Assembly: GCF_002887815.1 (NCBI RefSeq)
Contig: NZ_PDHO01000009.1
Coordinates: 62,001 to 126,000 of the forward strand
DNA: 64,000 bases
Reading direction: 5' to 3'
Origin: Mycobacterium sp. ENV421
GTDB taxonomy: Bacteria > Actinomycetota > Actinomycetes > Mycobacteriales > Mycobacteriaceae
Shown: in pieces, positions 17,672 to 28,406 of the stretch
How the letters are laid out: each line of letters begins with the position of its first letter
Position numbering within the stretch: position 1 is the stretch's first letter
Position numbers and translations under genes: made by a program
Notes under the pieces: model-generated
Database searches by the model: none
What the model was told of the DNA's origin: nothing
The model's input: only the letters and a program-made list of their open reading frames with translations

Positions 17672-18076
17672 ATGGCACTGAAAACACTCTCTTTGACATC
17701 AGTTCTGTTCTCCGGTGCGGCAGCTGCCGCGATCGCGGTCGCCCCACTCGCTGCCGCCGATCCCGCGCCGGGCTGCGTCAACCCTGACGGCAGCCCCTGC
17801 CCGGTCGCCACCGCCGGCCCGAATGGCGCGTCCGGCGTCATTCCCGGTGGTCCGGGCGGCGTGGCAGGCCCGGGTGGTGCGTCCGGTGCGATCCCGAATG
17901 GTCCCGTCGGCGCAGCCGGTCCCGACGGCGCCAGCGGATCGATTCCCTATGGCCCCGGCGGTACCGCGGACCGTGGCGGCGCCAGCGGCGGGATCCCGAA
18001 CGGTCCCAGCGGCTCGGCCGGGCCCGGCGGGGCCACCGGATGCATCCCGTACGTGGGTTGCGCCTCCGTCGGCTAA
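17672..18076 (+). CDS. Secreted Gly/Pro-rich repeat protein
   Basis: 134 residues from ATG 17672 (MALKTLSLTS). A Sec signal peptide runs to about residue 30 (PLAAADPAPG). The rest is almost wholly a 17-residue tandem repeat with the pattern GPxGASGxIPxGPxGxA, in four full copies and one partial, bracketed by Cys pairs at both ends (CVNPDGSPC and GCIPYVGC). The collagen-like spacing of Gly and Pro suggests an extended surface or matrix peptide. It is not a PE-PGRS protein because there is no PE domain. Function unknown. Confidence 0.65.
   Translation: MALKTLSLTSVLFSGAAAAAIAVAPLAAADPAPGCVNPDGSPCPVATAGPNGASGVIPGGPGGVAGPGGASGAIPNGPVGAAGPDGASGSIPYGPGGTADRGGASGGIPNGPSGSAGPGGATGCIPYVGCASVG
17816..18058 (+). 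repeat. 51-bp in-frame tandem repeat, about 4.7 copies
   Basis: Units start near 17816, 17867, 17918, 17969 and 18020. Each encodes 17 residues built on the same GASG-x-IP-x-GP skeleton. Copies differ at scattered positions, so the array is old enough to have diverged but keeps frame and length. Confidence 0.8.
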
Positions 18077-18086
18077 TTGAATCTGG

Positions 18087-18731
18087 CTAGCTCCAACGGT
18101 TTTCGCTGACGAATTCGGCGAGTGGACGCCCGAACGTCCACTCGTCGAGTTCGAGCGCCGGACGATCGGGGAAATCGGGCACCGGGCCGAGGCACAGCAC
18201 GGCCACCGCCTCACCGCCGGCCGGAATCCCCAGCAGCTCGCCAAGTTGCTGCGGATCGAAAATGGATACCCAGCCCATTCCGAGGCCCTCGGCTCGCGCT
18301 GCCAACCACAGGTTCTGGATCGCGCACGACACCGAAGCCAGGTCCATATGCGGCATCGTGCGGCGCCCGAAGACGTGGCTCTCGCGGCCTTCGTCGAGCG
18401 CCACCACCAGCAATTCGGCGCAATCCAGGATGCCTTCCACCTTGAGCGCGAGGAATTCTTCTGCCCGGGCACCCAGGGCCGTGGCGGTATGCCTGCGCTC
18501 TTCATCGACCAGAGCATGGATCTTGTGCCGCAACCCCGTGTCGGTGATGCGCAGGAACCGCCAGGGCTGCATCAGGCCGACGCTGGGGGCGGCGTGTGCG
18601 GCCGCCAGCAACCGGGCCAGTACCGCATCGGGTACCGACGCCTCTGGGGTGAACCGGCGCATGTCCCGGCGCTGGTGAATGACGCGGTAGACGGCCCGGC
18701 GCTCGGCGTCGGTGAACGCGTGCTCGGTCAC
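18087..18731 (-). CDS. bluB: 5,6-dimethylbenzimidazole synthase-like flavoprotein (BluB)
   Basis: 214 residues, the normal BluB length. BluB-type nitroreductase motifs are present in order: RRDMRRFTPE, AAPSVGLMQPWRF, LKVEGILDCAELLVVALDE, TMPHMDLASVSCAIQNLWLA and AEGLGMGWVSIF. BluB destroys FMNH2 with oxygen to make the lower ligand of vitamin B12; mycobacterial family members have also been annotated simply as nitroreductases. No other cobalamin gene is adjacent. It is divergent from the hydrolase gene at 18856 and convergent with the repeat protein. Confidence 0.82.
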   Translation of the reverse strand: MTEHAFTDAERRAVYRVIHQRRDMRRFTPEASVPDAVLARLLAAAHAAPSVGLMQPWRFLRITDTGLRHKIHALVDEERRHTATALGARAEEFLALKVEGILDCAELLVVALDEGRESHVFGRRTMPHMDLASVSCAIQNLWLAARAEGLGMGWVSIFDPQQLGELLGIPAGGEAVAVLCLGPVPDFPDRPALELDEWTFGRPLAEFVSENRWS

Positions 18732-18855
18732 CGGGTCATCCTAAGAGGCACGGTGCGATAACGACCGGCGCGGTGCGACGGTTCGATTGGGTTCGCGGTG
18801 GTTACTCTAGGGATCCCGGAGCGGCAGTGGCGCCGTCCCGAGCGAGGAGGGGGCC

Positions 18856-19800
18856 ATGTCAGCGTCCCGGACGGCCGTCAAAAACGGTGTCGACCTGCCG
18901 CCGAGCCGGACGGTTGAGGTGAGGGCCGCCGACGGCACCCGCCTGCACACCGAGGTCTTCGGCCCCGACGACGGCTACCCGATCGTGCTGGCGCACGGCA
19001 TCACCTGCGCACTGCGGGTCTGGCATCAGCAGATCAACGATCTGTCCCGCGACTGCCGGGTGATCGCATACGACCACCGCGGGCATGGCCGCAGCGGGGT
19101 ACCCCGCCGGTCCGGCTACAGCCTCGGCCACCTGGCCGGGGACCTCGACTCGGTACTGACGGCGACCCTGCGTCCGGGCGAACGAGCGGTGATCGCCGGG
19201 CATTCGATGGGCGGTATCGCGATCAGTTCCTGGGCCGACCGCTACCGGCACCGCGTTGCCCAGCGTGCCGACGCAGTCGCGCTGATCAACACCACCACCG
19301 GCGACCTGCTGAAAGAGATCAACCTGCTGCGGGTGCCCGCGCTGCTGGCCGCCGGCCGATCCCTCGCCGCACGCCACCTGATCAGGACATTCGGCGGGGC
19401 GCCGCTGGTGCGAGGCGCCCAGCCCGGCAGCCGCTGGTTCGTCACGATGATGGCCGTCGGTGCGGGCGCCGATCCCGCGATCGGCAAGCTGGTTCACGAC
19501 CTGTTCGCCGAGACCCCGGCCGGTGGCCGCGGTGCGTGGGCGCGGGTGCTTGTCGACGAGATGAATGCCCGACACATCGACCTCACCGGTTTGACGGTGC
19601 CCACGCTGGTGATCGGCAGCACCGAGGACCGGCTGTTGCCGATGTGCCAGTCCCGCAAGATCGCCGACGCTGTTCCGAACCTGGTCGACCTGGTCGAGAC
19701 GCCGGGCGGACACTGCGCGATCCTGGAGCATCCCGACGTCGTGAATGGGCATCTTCGGACGCTGGTCTCAGCTGTGACCGAGCAGCGCATCAGTTCCTAA
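18856..19800 (+). CDS. Alpha/beta hydrolase, Hpx (Rv3171c)-like
   Basis: 314 residues; ATG 18856 follows GAGGAGGG. The fold is clear: oxyanion motif AHGITC, nucleophile Ser117 in GHSMGG, Asp in STEDRLLP and His in GGHCAIL complete the triad. M. tuberculosis has a hydrolase annotated as a non-heme haloperoxidase (hpx, Rv3171c) next to aofH, and this gene occupies the same place. A lipase or esterase role is likelier than true haloperoxidase activity. Its stop overlaps the convergent aofH stop by 11 bases. Confidence 0.85.
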   Translation: MSASRTAVKNGVDLPPSRTVEVRAADGTRLHTEVFGPDDGYPIVLAHGITCALRVWHQQINDLSRDCRVIAYDHRGHGRSGVPRRSGYSLGHLAGDLDSVLTATLRPGERAVIAGHSMGGIAISSWADRYRHRVAQRADAVALINTTTGDLLKEINLLRVPALLAAGRSLAARHLIRTFGGAPLVRGAQPGSRWFVTMMAVGAGADPAIGKLVHDLFAETPAGGRGAWARVLVDEMNARHIDLTGLTVPTLVIGSTEDRLLPMCQSRKIADAVPNLVDLVETPGGHCAILEHPDVVNGHLRTLVSAVTEQRISS

Positions 19801-21130
19801 GCGCCGCAACGACTTCCGCTGCCGCGCGTCGGCCTGACCGCACCGCGCCGTCCAGGAAGCCGGTCCATTCGTCGGCGGTCTCCGTGCCCGCCCAATGCAG
19901 CGGTCCAACCGGTTCGCGCAGCAGGTGGCCGAACTCCGTCCAGGCGCCCGGCGGAACCGCCGCCGTCGGGCCGCCAGGTGCGAAAGTCTCTGCGCCCCAG
20001 CAGTGGTCGAGGTAATCGATGGGGTTCTCGGCGTCCGGGCCGAACAACGCCGAGAAACAGGCCAGTGCGTGCTTGCGGCGCTCCTCGGCGCCGAGTGCGT
20101 CGAATCCGCGGGAGTCGGCGAACCCGAGCAGGATTCCCGGGCCGTCGTCGCCGGGGCTGACGTCGAACGTGATGAACACCGGCCCTTCGTCGGACAGCGC
20201 CTGCCCGGACAGGTCCTTGTCGCGCCAGAACGGCCGTGGATAGGCGGCGTACGCCTTGCTCAGGGCACCCTGCGGCCAGCTTTGGGCCAGCTGCTGGTAG
20301 CCGATCGGGGGTGGCGGGGCGATGTCGATGTTCAGCCGGTGCGCCGGCGGGATCGCCACGATGACACGTCGCGCCTCGACGACGCCGGCCGACGACGTGA
20401 CCGCAACCGCGGCATCGGACCACTCGATTCGGGTGGCTATCGCATTGAGCCGGACGCGATCACCCAGTTCGGCGGCCATCGCGTCGGCGATCTGCTGTGT
20501 GCCGCCGGGGAAGTGGTCCTGCTGGGCGCCGCCGACCACGTCGAGCATGCGGTCCAAACCCCCGGCCGCCTTGACGTAGCGCACCGCATGCAGCATCGAC
20601 ACCTCGTCGGGCTCGGCACCCCAGGTGACCCGCGACATGATGGCCATCAGGTCGTGCGAGGACGCGGTCGCGCCCACCGAGCGCAACCAGCCGCCCAGCG
20701 ACGTGGCGTCGAGCTGCGTGGCCTTGGCCGATGTCCAGGGTCGGGCGACGTCGATGCCGCGGCCCAGCCGCTCGACCTGCCATTGGATCCGGCCGATGTC
20801 GAGCAGGCCGATCAGCGACAGCTTGGGGATCGTGCCGCGGTAGGACCGCACCTTGCCGCGCCACCGGATGAGATTGGCGCCGTCGTGGTAGGTGGGGGAG
20901 GTGCGACACCCGAGTTCGGTGGCCAGCGCGAGCACCGCGTCCTGGGTGGGGCCCACGAAGGTGCCGCCGAGGTCGACGGGCACACCGGCCAGCGATGCGG
21001 TGCTCGAGCGTCCGCCGACGCGGTCGCGGCCCTCCAGCACCAGCACCTCGTGCCCGTGTTTGACCAGTTCACGTGCGGCTGCCAGGCCTGCGAAGCCCGC
21101 GCCGATCACCACTACGTCGTAACCCGCCAC
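19790..21130 (-). CDS. aofH: Flavin monoamine oxidase AofH
   Basis: 446 residues from GTG 21130; a TTG 12 codons upstream is possible but less likely. The FAD-binding start [21 protein letters not shown] is followed by [11 protein letters not shown]. The C-terminal [20 protein letters not shown] is the second FAD contact of amine oxidases. Many segments match what I know of M. tuberculosis AofH (Rv3170), such as [14 protein letters not shown] and [15 protein letters not shown]. It oxidises primary amines to aldehydes with release of ammonia and H2O2. Rv3168 and Rv3169 homologues lie upstream on the same strand, as in M. tuberculosis. Confidence 0.93.
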   Translation of the reverse strand: MAGYDVVVIGAGFAGLAAARELVKHGHEVLVLEGRDRVGGRSSTASLAGVPVDLGGTFVGPTQDAVLALATELGCRTSPTYHDGANLIRWRGKVRSYRGTIPKLSLIGLLDIGRIQWQVERLGRGIDVARPWTSAKATQLDATSLGGWLRSVGATASSHDLMAIMSRVTWGAEPDEVSMLHAVRYVKAAGGLDRMLDVVGGAQQDHFPGGTQQIADAMAAELGDRVRLNAIATRIEWSDAAVAVTSSAGVVEARRVIVAIPPAHRLNIDIAPPPPIGYQQLAQSWPQGALSKAYAAYPRPFWRDKDLSGQALSDEGPVFITFDVSPGDDGPGILLGFADSRGFDALGAEERRKHALACFSALFGPDAENPIDYLDHCWGAETFAPGGPTAAVPPGAWTEFGHLLREPVGPLHWAGTETADEWTGFLDGAVRSGRRAAAEVVAALRN

Positions 21131-21273
21131 CCCACCAGTGTTGCCTGTCCCTTTCGCCCAAACCAACGTTTGGCCGCGAAAAGGCGAGTGGTGGCCTGCA
21201 GAACGTCGACTTCGGCGACTACCGGGCCAGCTCGTCGACGATCTCGGCCAGCGTCAGAACTTTCACGGTGTGG

Positions 21274-22386
21274 TTACGGCGCGACCGTCAGCCAGTCGGC
21301 GAAGCCCGACGGGTCGTGGCGGCCCAGCGCGCCGTGTTCGAACAAGCCCCAGCCCTCGGCCGACGTGGTGCCGTCGTGGCACACCGCGCGCCCGACGTGG
21401 TCGATCACACCGAACGCGGAGCGTCCGATGATGGCCGGATCGGTCATGTCATAGGTGAGCCGCTCGGCGAACTTCTCGCCCTTCCACACGCCGTGGATCC
21501 AATCCGAGTCGCCGCCGTAGCCGCCGCCGACGTGGATCGGGACCGGCAGCTTCGACTCGACGTCAAAACGGAGCAACGCACCCGTGGAATCAGTGGCCTC
21601 GATCGTCGCGCCGGTCGGAATGCGGGTGCCGGAGCGGTAGTGGATCTTGACCCGTGGCCAGCCCAGCTGCTCGACCCGTCCGTCGCGCCAGATCCGCGTG
21701 CAGTCGTTCAGCGAGCGGAAGCCGTCGGGCGCCTCCTGGATGATGATGACGATCGCGTAGTCGTCAAAGGCCATCGGGACATACAGCCACCACATGCCCT
21801 CGAACGGCGGGTCGGCCGGGCGACCGGCGGGCTCGGCCTCACCGATCGGACGGATACCCCACGACCGGTCGCGGCTGCCGATCCACACCGACGGGTCGAC
21901 GGCGATCTCCTCGCCATCGATGACGATATGTCCTGCCCAGGAACCCAATTGGGCGAACCGCTGCGCGTCCAGCGTCACCCGGTTGCCCTGACGCATGATG
22001 TGCGGCTGCTCCTGAACGACCGGGAACAACCCCTCCCAGGTGAGGTCGACGGCCATGCCCTCGGTCTCGTCCATGACGATCCGCACCTTCTGCAGCGGAT
22101 CGATCACCTCGACGCGGTAACCGTTGCAGTGCTGGTTGAGCCGGTCCTGGTCGATCGCGTCGGACACGTGGACCGCGGTCTGCGTGTCACCCCGCCGTAC
22201 GAGTACGTAGGCATCCTTGACCCCGAGATTGGGGTAGTAGCCGATGCCGGTGATCAAGAAGATTTCCCCGGTGCGGTCGTGGGCGTTGAAATAGCTGCGG
22301 TCGTAGAAGTTTCGGTCCGAGGAGTTCGGCCAGGCGATGGGCAGCGGCGCCTGGTGGACGGGGTATTCGTCGAGCGGTCCGAGCAT
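21274..22386 (-). CDS. Conserved Rv3169-like protein
   Basis: 370 residues starting MLGPLDEYPVHQAPLPIAWP. It is rich in Trp, Tyr and His, with no membrane segment or signal peptide and no motif I can assign to a reaction. Gene order (next to the Rv3168-like phosphotransferase and aofH) and overall character identify it as the Rv3169 homologue, a conserved mycobacterial protein. The start lies six bases after the phosphotransferase stop, so the two are co-transcribed. Function unknown; the steroid-isomerase-like beta-sheet look is only an impression. Confidence 0.75.
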   Translation of the reverse strand: MLGPLDEYPVHQAPLPIAWPNSSDRNFYDRSYFNAHDRTGEIFLITGIGYYPNLGVKDAYVLVRRGDTQTAVHVSDAIDQDRLNQHCNGYRVEVIDPLQKVRIVMDETEGMAVDLTWEGLFPVVQEQPHIMRQGNRVTLDAQRFAQLGSWAGHIVIDGEEIAVDPSVWIGSRDRSWGIRPIGEAEPAGRPADPPFEGMWWLYVPMAFDDYAIVIIIQEAPDGFRSLNDCTRIWRDGRVEQLGWPRVKIHYRSGTRIPTGATIEATDSTGALLRFDVESKLPVPIHVGGGYGGDSDWIHGVWKGEKFAERLTYDMTDPAIIGRSAFGVIDHVGRAVCHDGTTSAEGWGLFEHGALGRHDPSGFADWLTVAP

Positions 22387-22392
22387 TGGCGG

Positions 22393-24177
<1,785 letters not shown>

Positions 24178-24190
24178 CTTCAGGAGTGCG

Positions 24191-25078
24191 ATGACCGGAC
24201 GACTTGCCGGCCGAACCGCCATCGTCACCGGCGCGAGCCGTGGGCTCGGCCGCGCGACGGCCCTGGCGCTGGCCGCCGAGGGCGCCGCGGTGGCGGTGGT
24301 GGCGCGAACCCAACAGCAGTGGGACGACCGGCTGCCGGGCACCATCGGCGACACCGTCGCGGCCATCGAATCCGCCGGCGGACAGGCCGTGGCGATTGCC
24401 GCCGACCTGCTCGATCGTGACGACCTTCCCCGCCTGGTCGACGAAACCCGGGCAGCGTTGGGGCCCATCACGATTCTGGTGAACAACGCCGCGTTCACCG
24501 CACCGGGACGTCCGCCCAAGCCGGACGCCGCGCCGCGGGTGCCGAAGCCCACGAGCGCGCCGGCGGCTTCCAACGCCGAATGGCCCGGCTTCGTGACGAT
24601 TCCGTTCACTGCCTATCGACGGCATTTCGAGATCGGTGTGTTCGCCTCCTACGAGCTGATGCAGCTGGTGTGCCCCGACATGTTCGCCGCCGGTATCGGC
24701 TCGATCATCAACGTCACGTCGGTGGCATCCCGGGTGCCCGGTGACGGTCCGTACCACAACTTCACCGGCGGGGTGCTGCCCGGCTACGGCGGAGCCAAGG
24801 CCGCGCTGGAGCACCTGACCTGGTGCGCGGCCTACGATCTGCAGCGGCACAACATCGCGGTCAACGCGCTGGCCCCGTCGCGGCCGATCCCGACACCGGG
24901 CCTGTCCTATTACCGCAATGAATTCGCGAGCGTGTCGCCCGAGGACGAGTTCGCCCGTGCCGCAGTCGAACTGGCCCTCGTCGACCCGAACGTCGTCACG
25001 GGCCGCACCATCGGCCATCTCGAAGCGCTCGACGGCAGTTTCGCGCCGTTCACCAACACTGAGTCCGCGCTGGGTTAG
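24191..25078 (+). CDS. Short-chain dehydrogenase/reductase
   Basis: 295 residues; ATG 24191 follows AGGAG. Rossmann motif TGASRGLG (14-21), NNAA structural motif, catalytic Ser in NVTSVAS and the YxxxK pair in GYGGAKAALEH. A long insertion of about 40 residues (rich in Pro, between NNAA and the active site) and a catalytic region reading PGYGGAK make it unlike FabG. The cofactor is probably NAD(P)H. It is co-transcribed with the TetR; the substrate is unknown. Confidence 0.85.
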   Translation: MTGRLAGRTAIVTGASRGLGRATALALAAEGAAVAVVARTQQQWDDRLPGTIGDTVAAIESAGGQAVAIAADLLDRDDLPRLVDETRAALGPITILVNNAAFTAPGRPPKPDAAPRVPKPTSAPAASNAEWPGFVTIPFTAYRRHFEIGVFASYELMQLVCPDMFAAGIGSIINVTSVASRVPGDGPYHNFTGGVLPGYGGAKAALEHLTWCAAYDLQRHNIAVNALAPSRPIPTPGLSYYRNEFASVSPEDEFARAAVELALVDPNVVTGRTIGHLEALDGSFAPFTNTESALG

Positions 25079-25102
25079 CGGGGAACGACGCTGATGCCGC
25101 GG

Positions 25103-26017
25103 CTACTTCAGGTGCGGGCCCAGTAACTGGCTCCACGCGTGGCTCAGCTTGTCCCATTCGTCGTCGCACAGCTCGGCCCGGCTCTGCGGTAAATGGCCGT
25201 CGCCGACCAGGTCGCCGTTGGCGGCCGGGTTCGACCCGTAGAGCCAGCATTCCATGTTGAAGGCCCTGACCTTGTTCGGCGAATGGCCACCGGCGAGGTC
25301 GGTGTCATCGAGTTCACCGGCGGCCTCGGCGTAGCCCTGGAATTCGCGGGCCGAGTCTTTGATGGCTTGCACATTGGCCGGGTCCACCTTGCCGTCCGGC
25401 CCCGGCGTCAACAAGATGTAGGCCGAAAGCTGGTCGGCGACATCCTCTTCGCGGCCGGTGATGGGCAGGTCGTACAGGCTGATCACCATGTGACCGAGCT
25501 CGTGGTAGAAGGTGGCGATCTCACCGTTGACCGTGGACGCCCTCGGGTCGGCGTCACCGGCTTTGGTGTAGATCTCCAGACCCTCCGTCGCCTCCTCGTA
25601 GCAGAGCGTCACCGAGTTGTCGCCCGGATCCCACCACGCGTTGGCCGTGTCGCACTGCTTACCGACCAACTGGATGTCGTGCGGCAGTTTGAGTGTGTTG
25701 TTGACGCTGTTCGAGAGATGGTTCAGGAGGTCGGCCTGCTTTTGGATATCGCGGCCGGTCTTGGCCTCCGGCGAGGTGGCCTCGTCGTACCTCGGAATCA
25801 TCGAGCCCGGCGAATCGTCATTGCCTGCCTCGGATGGCTCGCCCGGGTGGCCCGACTGCGCCGGGCTCGCCTCGGCCGTCGAGGGACTGGCGGTGGACTC
25901 GTGAAGCTGATCGGGATGTGATCCCGCGCTGCCGCACCCGCTGAGCAGTACCACCAAGCCGAGGAGAGCCGCACCGGAGCGACCGCAGTCTGTCACAGGG
26001 AGTATTGAATCACTCAC
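25103..26017 (-). CDS. Putative lipoprotein metallopeptidase (DUF4344)
   Basis: 304 residues from GTG 26017; GTG 25996 would give a shorter, more standard signal peptide (starting with a T-D-C-G-R-S-G-A run). The lipobox is LLSGC with the lipidated Cys28. A Ser/Pro/Glu-rich tether follows to about residue 75. The zinc motif is HELGH (His173, Glu174, His177) in a DUF4344-type domain, with a further conserved acidic stretch EEDVADQLSAY downstream that may supply the third ligand. It should be a cell-surface metallopeptidase. Substrate unknown. Confidence 0.75.
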   Translation of the reverse strand: MSDSILPVTDCGRSGAALLGLVVLLSGCGSAGSHPDQLHESTASPSTAEASPAQSGHPGEPSEAGNDDSPGSMIPRYDEATSPEAKTGRDIQKQADLLNHLSNSVNNTLKLPHDIQLVGKQCDTANAWWDPGDNSVTLCYEEATEGLEIYTKAGDADPRASTVNGEIATFYHELGHMVISLYDLPITGREEDVADQLSAYILLTPGPDGKVDPANVQAIKDSAREFQGYAEAAGELDDTDLAGGHSPNKVRAFNMECWLYGSNPAANGDLVGDGHLPQSRAELCDDEWDKLSHAWSQLLGPHLK

Positions 26018-26085
26018 ACGCCGAAATCGACGTTCTGCTGCGATTTACTCGCACATTCGCTGCGGAGTGTCGGTTTGGGCGAGAG

Positions 26086-26844
26086 CTACATCTGCCGCTT
26101 GTTGCGCTCGGCGACCTCACGCTGACGCGCGGCCAACTCCTCAATGCTGACATGGGCGTCGGCGGCCACCGCTCGTTCCGCCTTCAACGCAGGCCCGGTG
26201 ACCGCCGCCGTCCCGGTGCGGTAGATCTCCTTGAGACCCGACATGGTGGGGGAGGGCACTTCCGCGATCTGGCCGGCGAGGTCGAGCGCACGCGGCAGAA
26301 GGTGTTCGTGGGCAACGACTTCGGTGACCAGTCCGATCTTCTCGGCCCGCTGGGCGTCGACCACCTCGCCGGTCATCGACAGCCGACGCGCCATCGCGGA
26401 TCCGACCAGCCGCGGCAGCCGCGCCGTCATCCCACCGCCCGGCAGGATTCCGACCCGGGCGTGGGTGTCGGCGAAAACCGCACGCTCCGAGGCGATCAGG
26501 AAGTCGCACGCCAGCGCGATCTCCAAACCACCGGTGAACGTCGCACCGTTGATCGCCCCGACGACCGGCTTGCTCAGCTCGACGATCGCGTTCATGCAAT
26601 TCATCTTGTCGAACCGCCCGAAATAGTCCATGCCCAGGCTCTGCGCCTGTTTGAGGTCGACACCGGCGCAGAACGCCGGATCGGCGCCGGTGAGCACCAC
26701 GGCACGCACTGAGTCGTCGGCGTCGGCCGCACCGAGTGCGGCATAGAGCGCCTCGAACAACTCGGTGCTCAACGCATTGCGCACCTCGGGGCGGTTCATC
26801 GTCAAAACCCGCACTGCGCCGCGGTCATCGCTGAGAAGAATCAT
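26086..26844 (-). CDS. Enoyl-CoA hydratase/isomerase family protein (EchA) coupled to nuoN
   Basis: 252 residues. Crotonase oxyanion-hole segments FCAGVDLK and GATFTGGLEIAL are present. By spacing, the first catalytic Glu (Glu144 of rat hydratase) is kept in GGLE, but the second (Glu164) is His in ADTHARVG. Full hydratase activity is therefore doubtful, and an isomerase, hydrolase or other crotonase reaction is possible. Its ATG overlaps the nuoN stop as TGATG, so it is the last gene of the complex I transcript, a placement not expected from function. Confidence 0.85.
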   Translation of the reverse strand: MILLSDDRGAVRVLTMNRPEVRNALSTELFEALYAALGAADADDSVRAVVLTGADPAFCAGVDLKQAQSLGMDYFGRFDKMNCMNAIVELSKPVVGAINGATFTGGLEIALACDFLIASERAVFADTHARVGILPGGGMTARLPRLVGSAMARRLSMTGEVVDAQRAEKIGLVTEVVAHEHLLPRALDLAGQIAEVPSPTMSGLKEIYRTGTAAVTGPALKAERAVAADAHVSIEELAARQREVAERNKRQM

Positions 26845-28406
26845 CAGTTCAGGAATCTAGCCGCATGGTCGACGAGATCGAGCAGCGGCTGGGGCAGCGC
26901 ACCGAGCGCGAACGTGATGGCCGCGGTCACGGTGATGGTCGCGACGCTCAACGAGCTGGGCGTGACGACCTCCGGGGGGTCCTGCGGCGGGTCGGTGAAG
27001 AACATCAGCACGATCACCCGTACGTAGAAGTACGCGGCGATCGCGGAGGCGATCACGCCCACCACCACCAGCGGGATCGCGCCGCCCTGCCCGGCCGCCT
27101 TGAACACCGCGAACTTGCTGACGAATCCGCTGGTCAGCGGTATACCGGCGAACGCGAGCAAGAACAGTGAAAACACCACGCCGACAAGGGGATAGCGTCG
27201 TCCCAGCCCCGCCCAGCGGGACATGTCGGCTTCCTCGGCCCCGGTCGCGTCGCGGACCACGCTCACCACGGCGAAGGCACCCAGGGTGGAGAACCCGTAG
27301 GCGAAGAGATAGAACAGCGTGGCCGACAGCCCTGGCGGGTTCGCGGCGATCACCCCGGTCAGGATGAAACCCGCATGCGCCACAGCCGAATACGCGAGCA
27401 TGCGCTTGACGTCGGTCTGGGTCACCGCGGTGATGGTGCCGACGACCATGGTGAGGATCGCCACCGCCCACAGGACGGGCCGCCATTCGTGGTTGAGGCC
27501 GGGCAGCGCGACGTAGAAGATCCGCAACATCGCGCCGAAGGCAGCCACCTTGGTGGCAGCCGCCATGAACGCGGTGATCGGGGTGGGGGCGCCCTGGTAG
27601 ACGTCGGGTATCCAGGAGTGGAACGGCACCGCGCCGACCTTGAACAGCACACCGACGGCGACCAGGGCCGTGCCGATCAGCGCCAGGGTCGAGTTGTCGG
27701 TATTGGCAGCGATGGCGCGCGCGATGCCGGGCAGGCTCAAGGTGCCCGAGTAGCCGTACAGCAGGGCGATGCCGTACAGGAAGAACGCCGACGAGAACGC
27801 GCCCAGCAGAAAGTACTTCAGCGCCGATTCCTGGGACAGCAGCCGCCGGCGGCGAGCCAGCCCGCACATCAGGTACAGCGGCAGCGAGAACACTTCCAGC
27901 GCCACGAACATTGTCAACAGGTCGTTGGCCGCCGGGAACAGCATCATCCCGGCCACCGCGAACATGGTCAGCGGGAACACCTCGGTCTGTACCAGCGCCG
28001 CCTTGGTGGCGATCTTCTCCGCGACGCTGCCCGGCACCGTTGACGCATCGGGGGTGAAAGCGTCCAACGTGGCTGAGCTGTCCTCGAATTCGGCCGGCGT
28101 GCGGCGTTCGGCGATCAACAACACGCCGAGCACACCGATCAGCAGGATGGTGCCCTGCAGGAACAGCGCGGGAGCGTCGACCGCGACGGCGCCGACCACC
28201 GCGGACTGACCCACCCCGTGCAGATCGCGGGCCAGCAGAACCACGGCGACGAACGCGGCCACCAGGCCCGCCAGGCTCAGGGTGACTTGGGTTGGGTAGC
28301 GGCTCTTGCGGGGCGCGAATGCCTCGACCAGCACCCCCGCGACGGCTACGCCGAGGACGATCAACATCGGCGCGACTTGGCTGTATTCGATGCTGGGCGC
28401 GTTCAT
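26844..28406 (-). CDS. nuoN: NADH dehydrogenase I subunit N
   Basis: 520 residues, all-helical membrane protein of the antiporter-like type. The Proton_antipo_M core contains GAVPFHSWIPDVYQGAPTP and ITAFMAAATKVAAF with the key Lys, followed by QTDVKRMLAYSAVAHAGFI. It forms one of the proton channels of complex I in the cytoplasmic membrane. The start overlaps the nuoM stop (ATGA). Last nuo gene of the operon. Confidence 0.97.
   Translation of the reverse strand: MNAPSIEYSQVAPMLIVLGVAVAGVLVEAFAPRKSRYPTQVTLSLAGLVAAFVAVVLLARDLHGVGQSAVVGAVAVDAPALFLQGTILLIGVLGVLLIAERRTPAEFEDSSATLDAFTPDASTVPGSVAEKIATKAALVQTEVFPLTMFAVAGMMLFPAANDLLTMFVALEVFSLPLYLMCGLARRRRLLSQESALKYFLLGAFSSAFFLYGIALLYGYSGTLSLPGIARAIAANTDNSTLALIGTALVAVGVLFKVGAVPFHSWIPDVYQGAPTPITAFMAAATKVAAFGAMLRIFYVALPGLNHEWRPVLWAVAILTMVVGTITAVTQTDVKRMLAYSAVAHAGFILTGVIAANPPGLSATLFYLFAYGFSTLGAFAVVSVVRDATGAEEADMSRWAGLGRRYPLVGVVFSLFLLAFAGIPLTSGFVSKFAVFKAAGQGGAIPLVVVGVIASAIAAYFYVRVIVLMFFTDPPQDPPEVVTPSSLSVATITVTAAITFALGALPQPLLDLVDHAARFLN

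Noticed and set aside
17672..18076. PE-PGRS family membership of the Gly-rich protein
   Set aside because: It has a Sec signal peptide and no PE domain; the repeat unit is GASG-IP-GP, not GGA/GGN.
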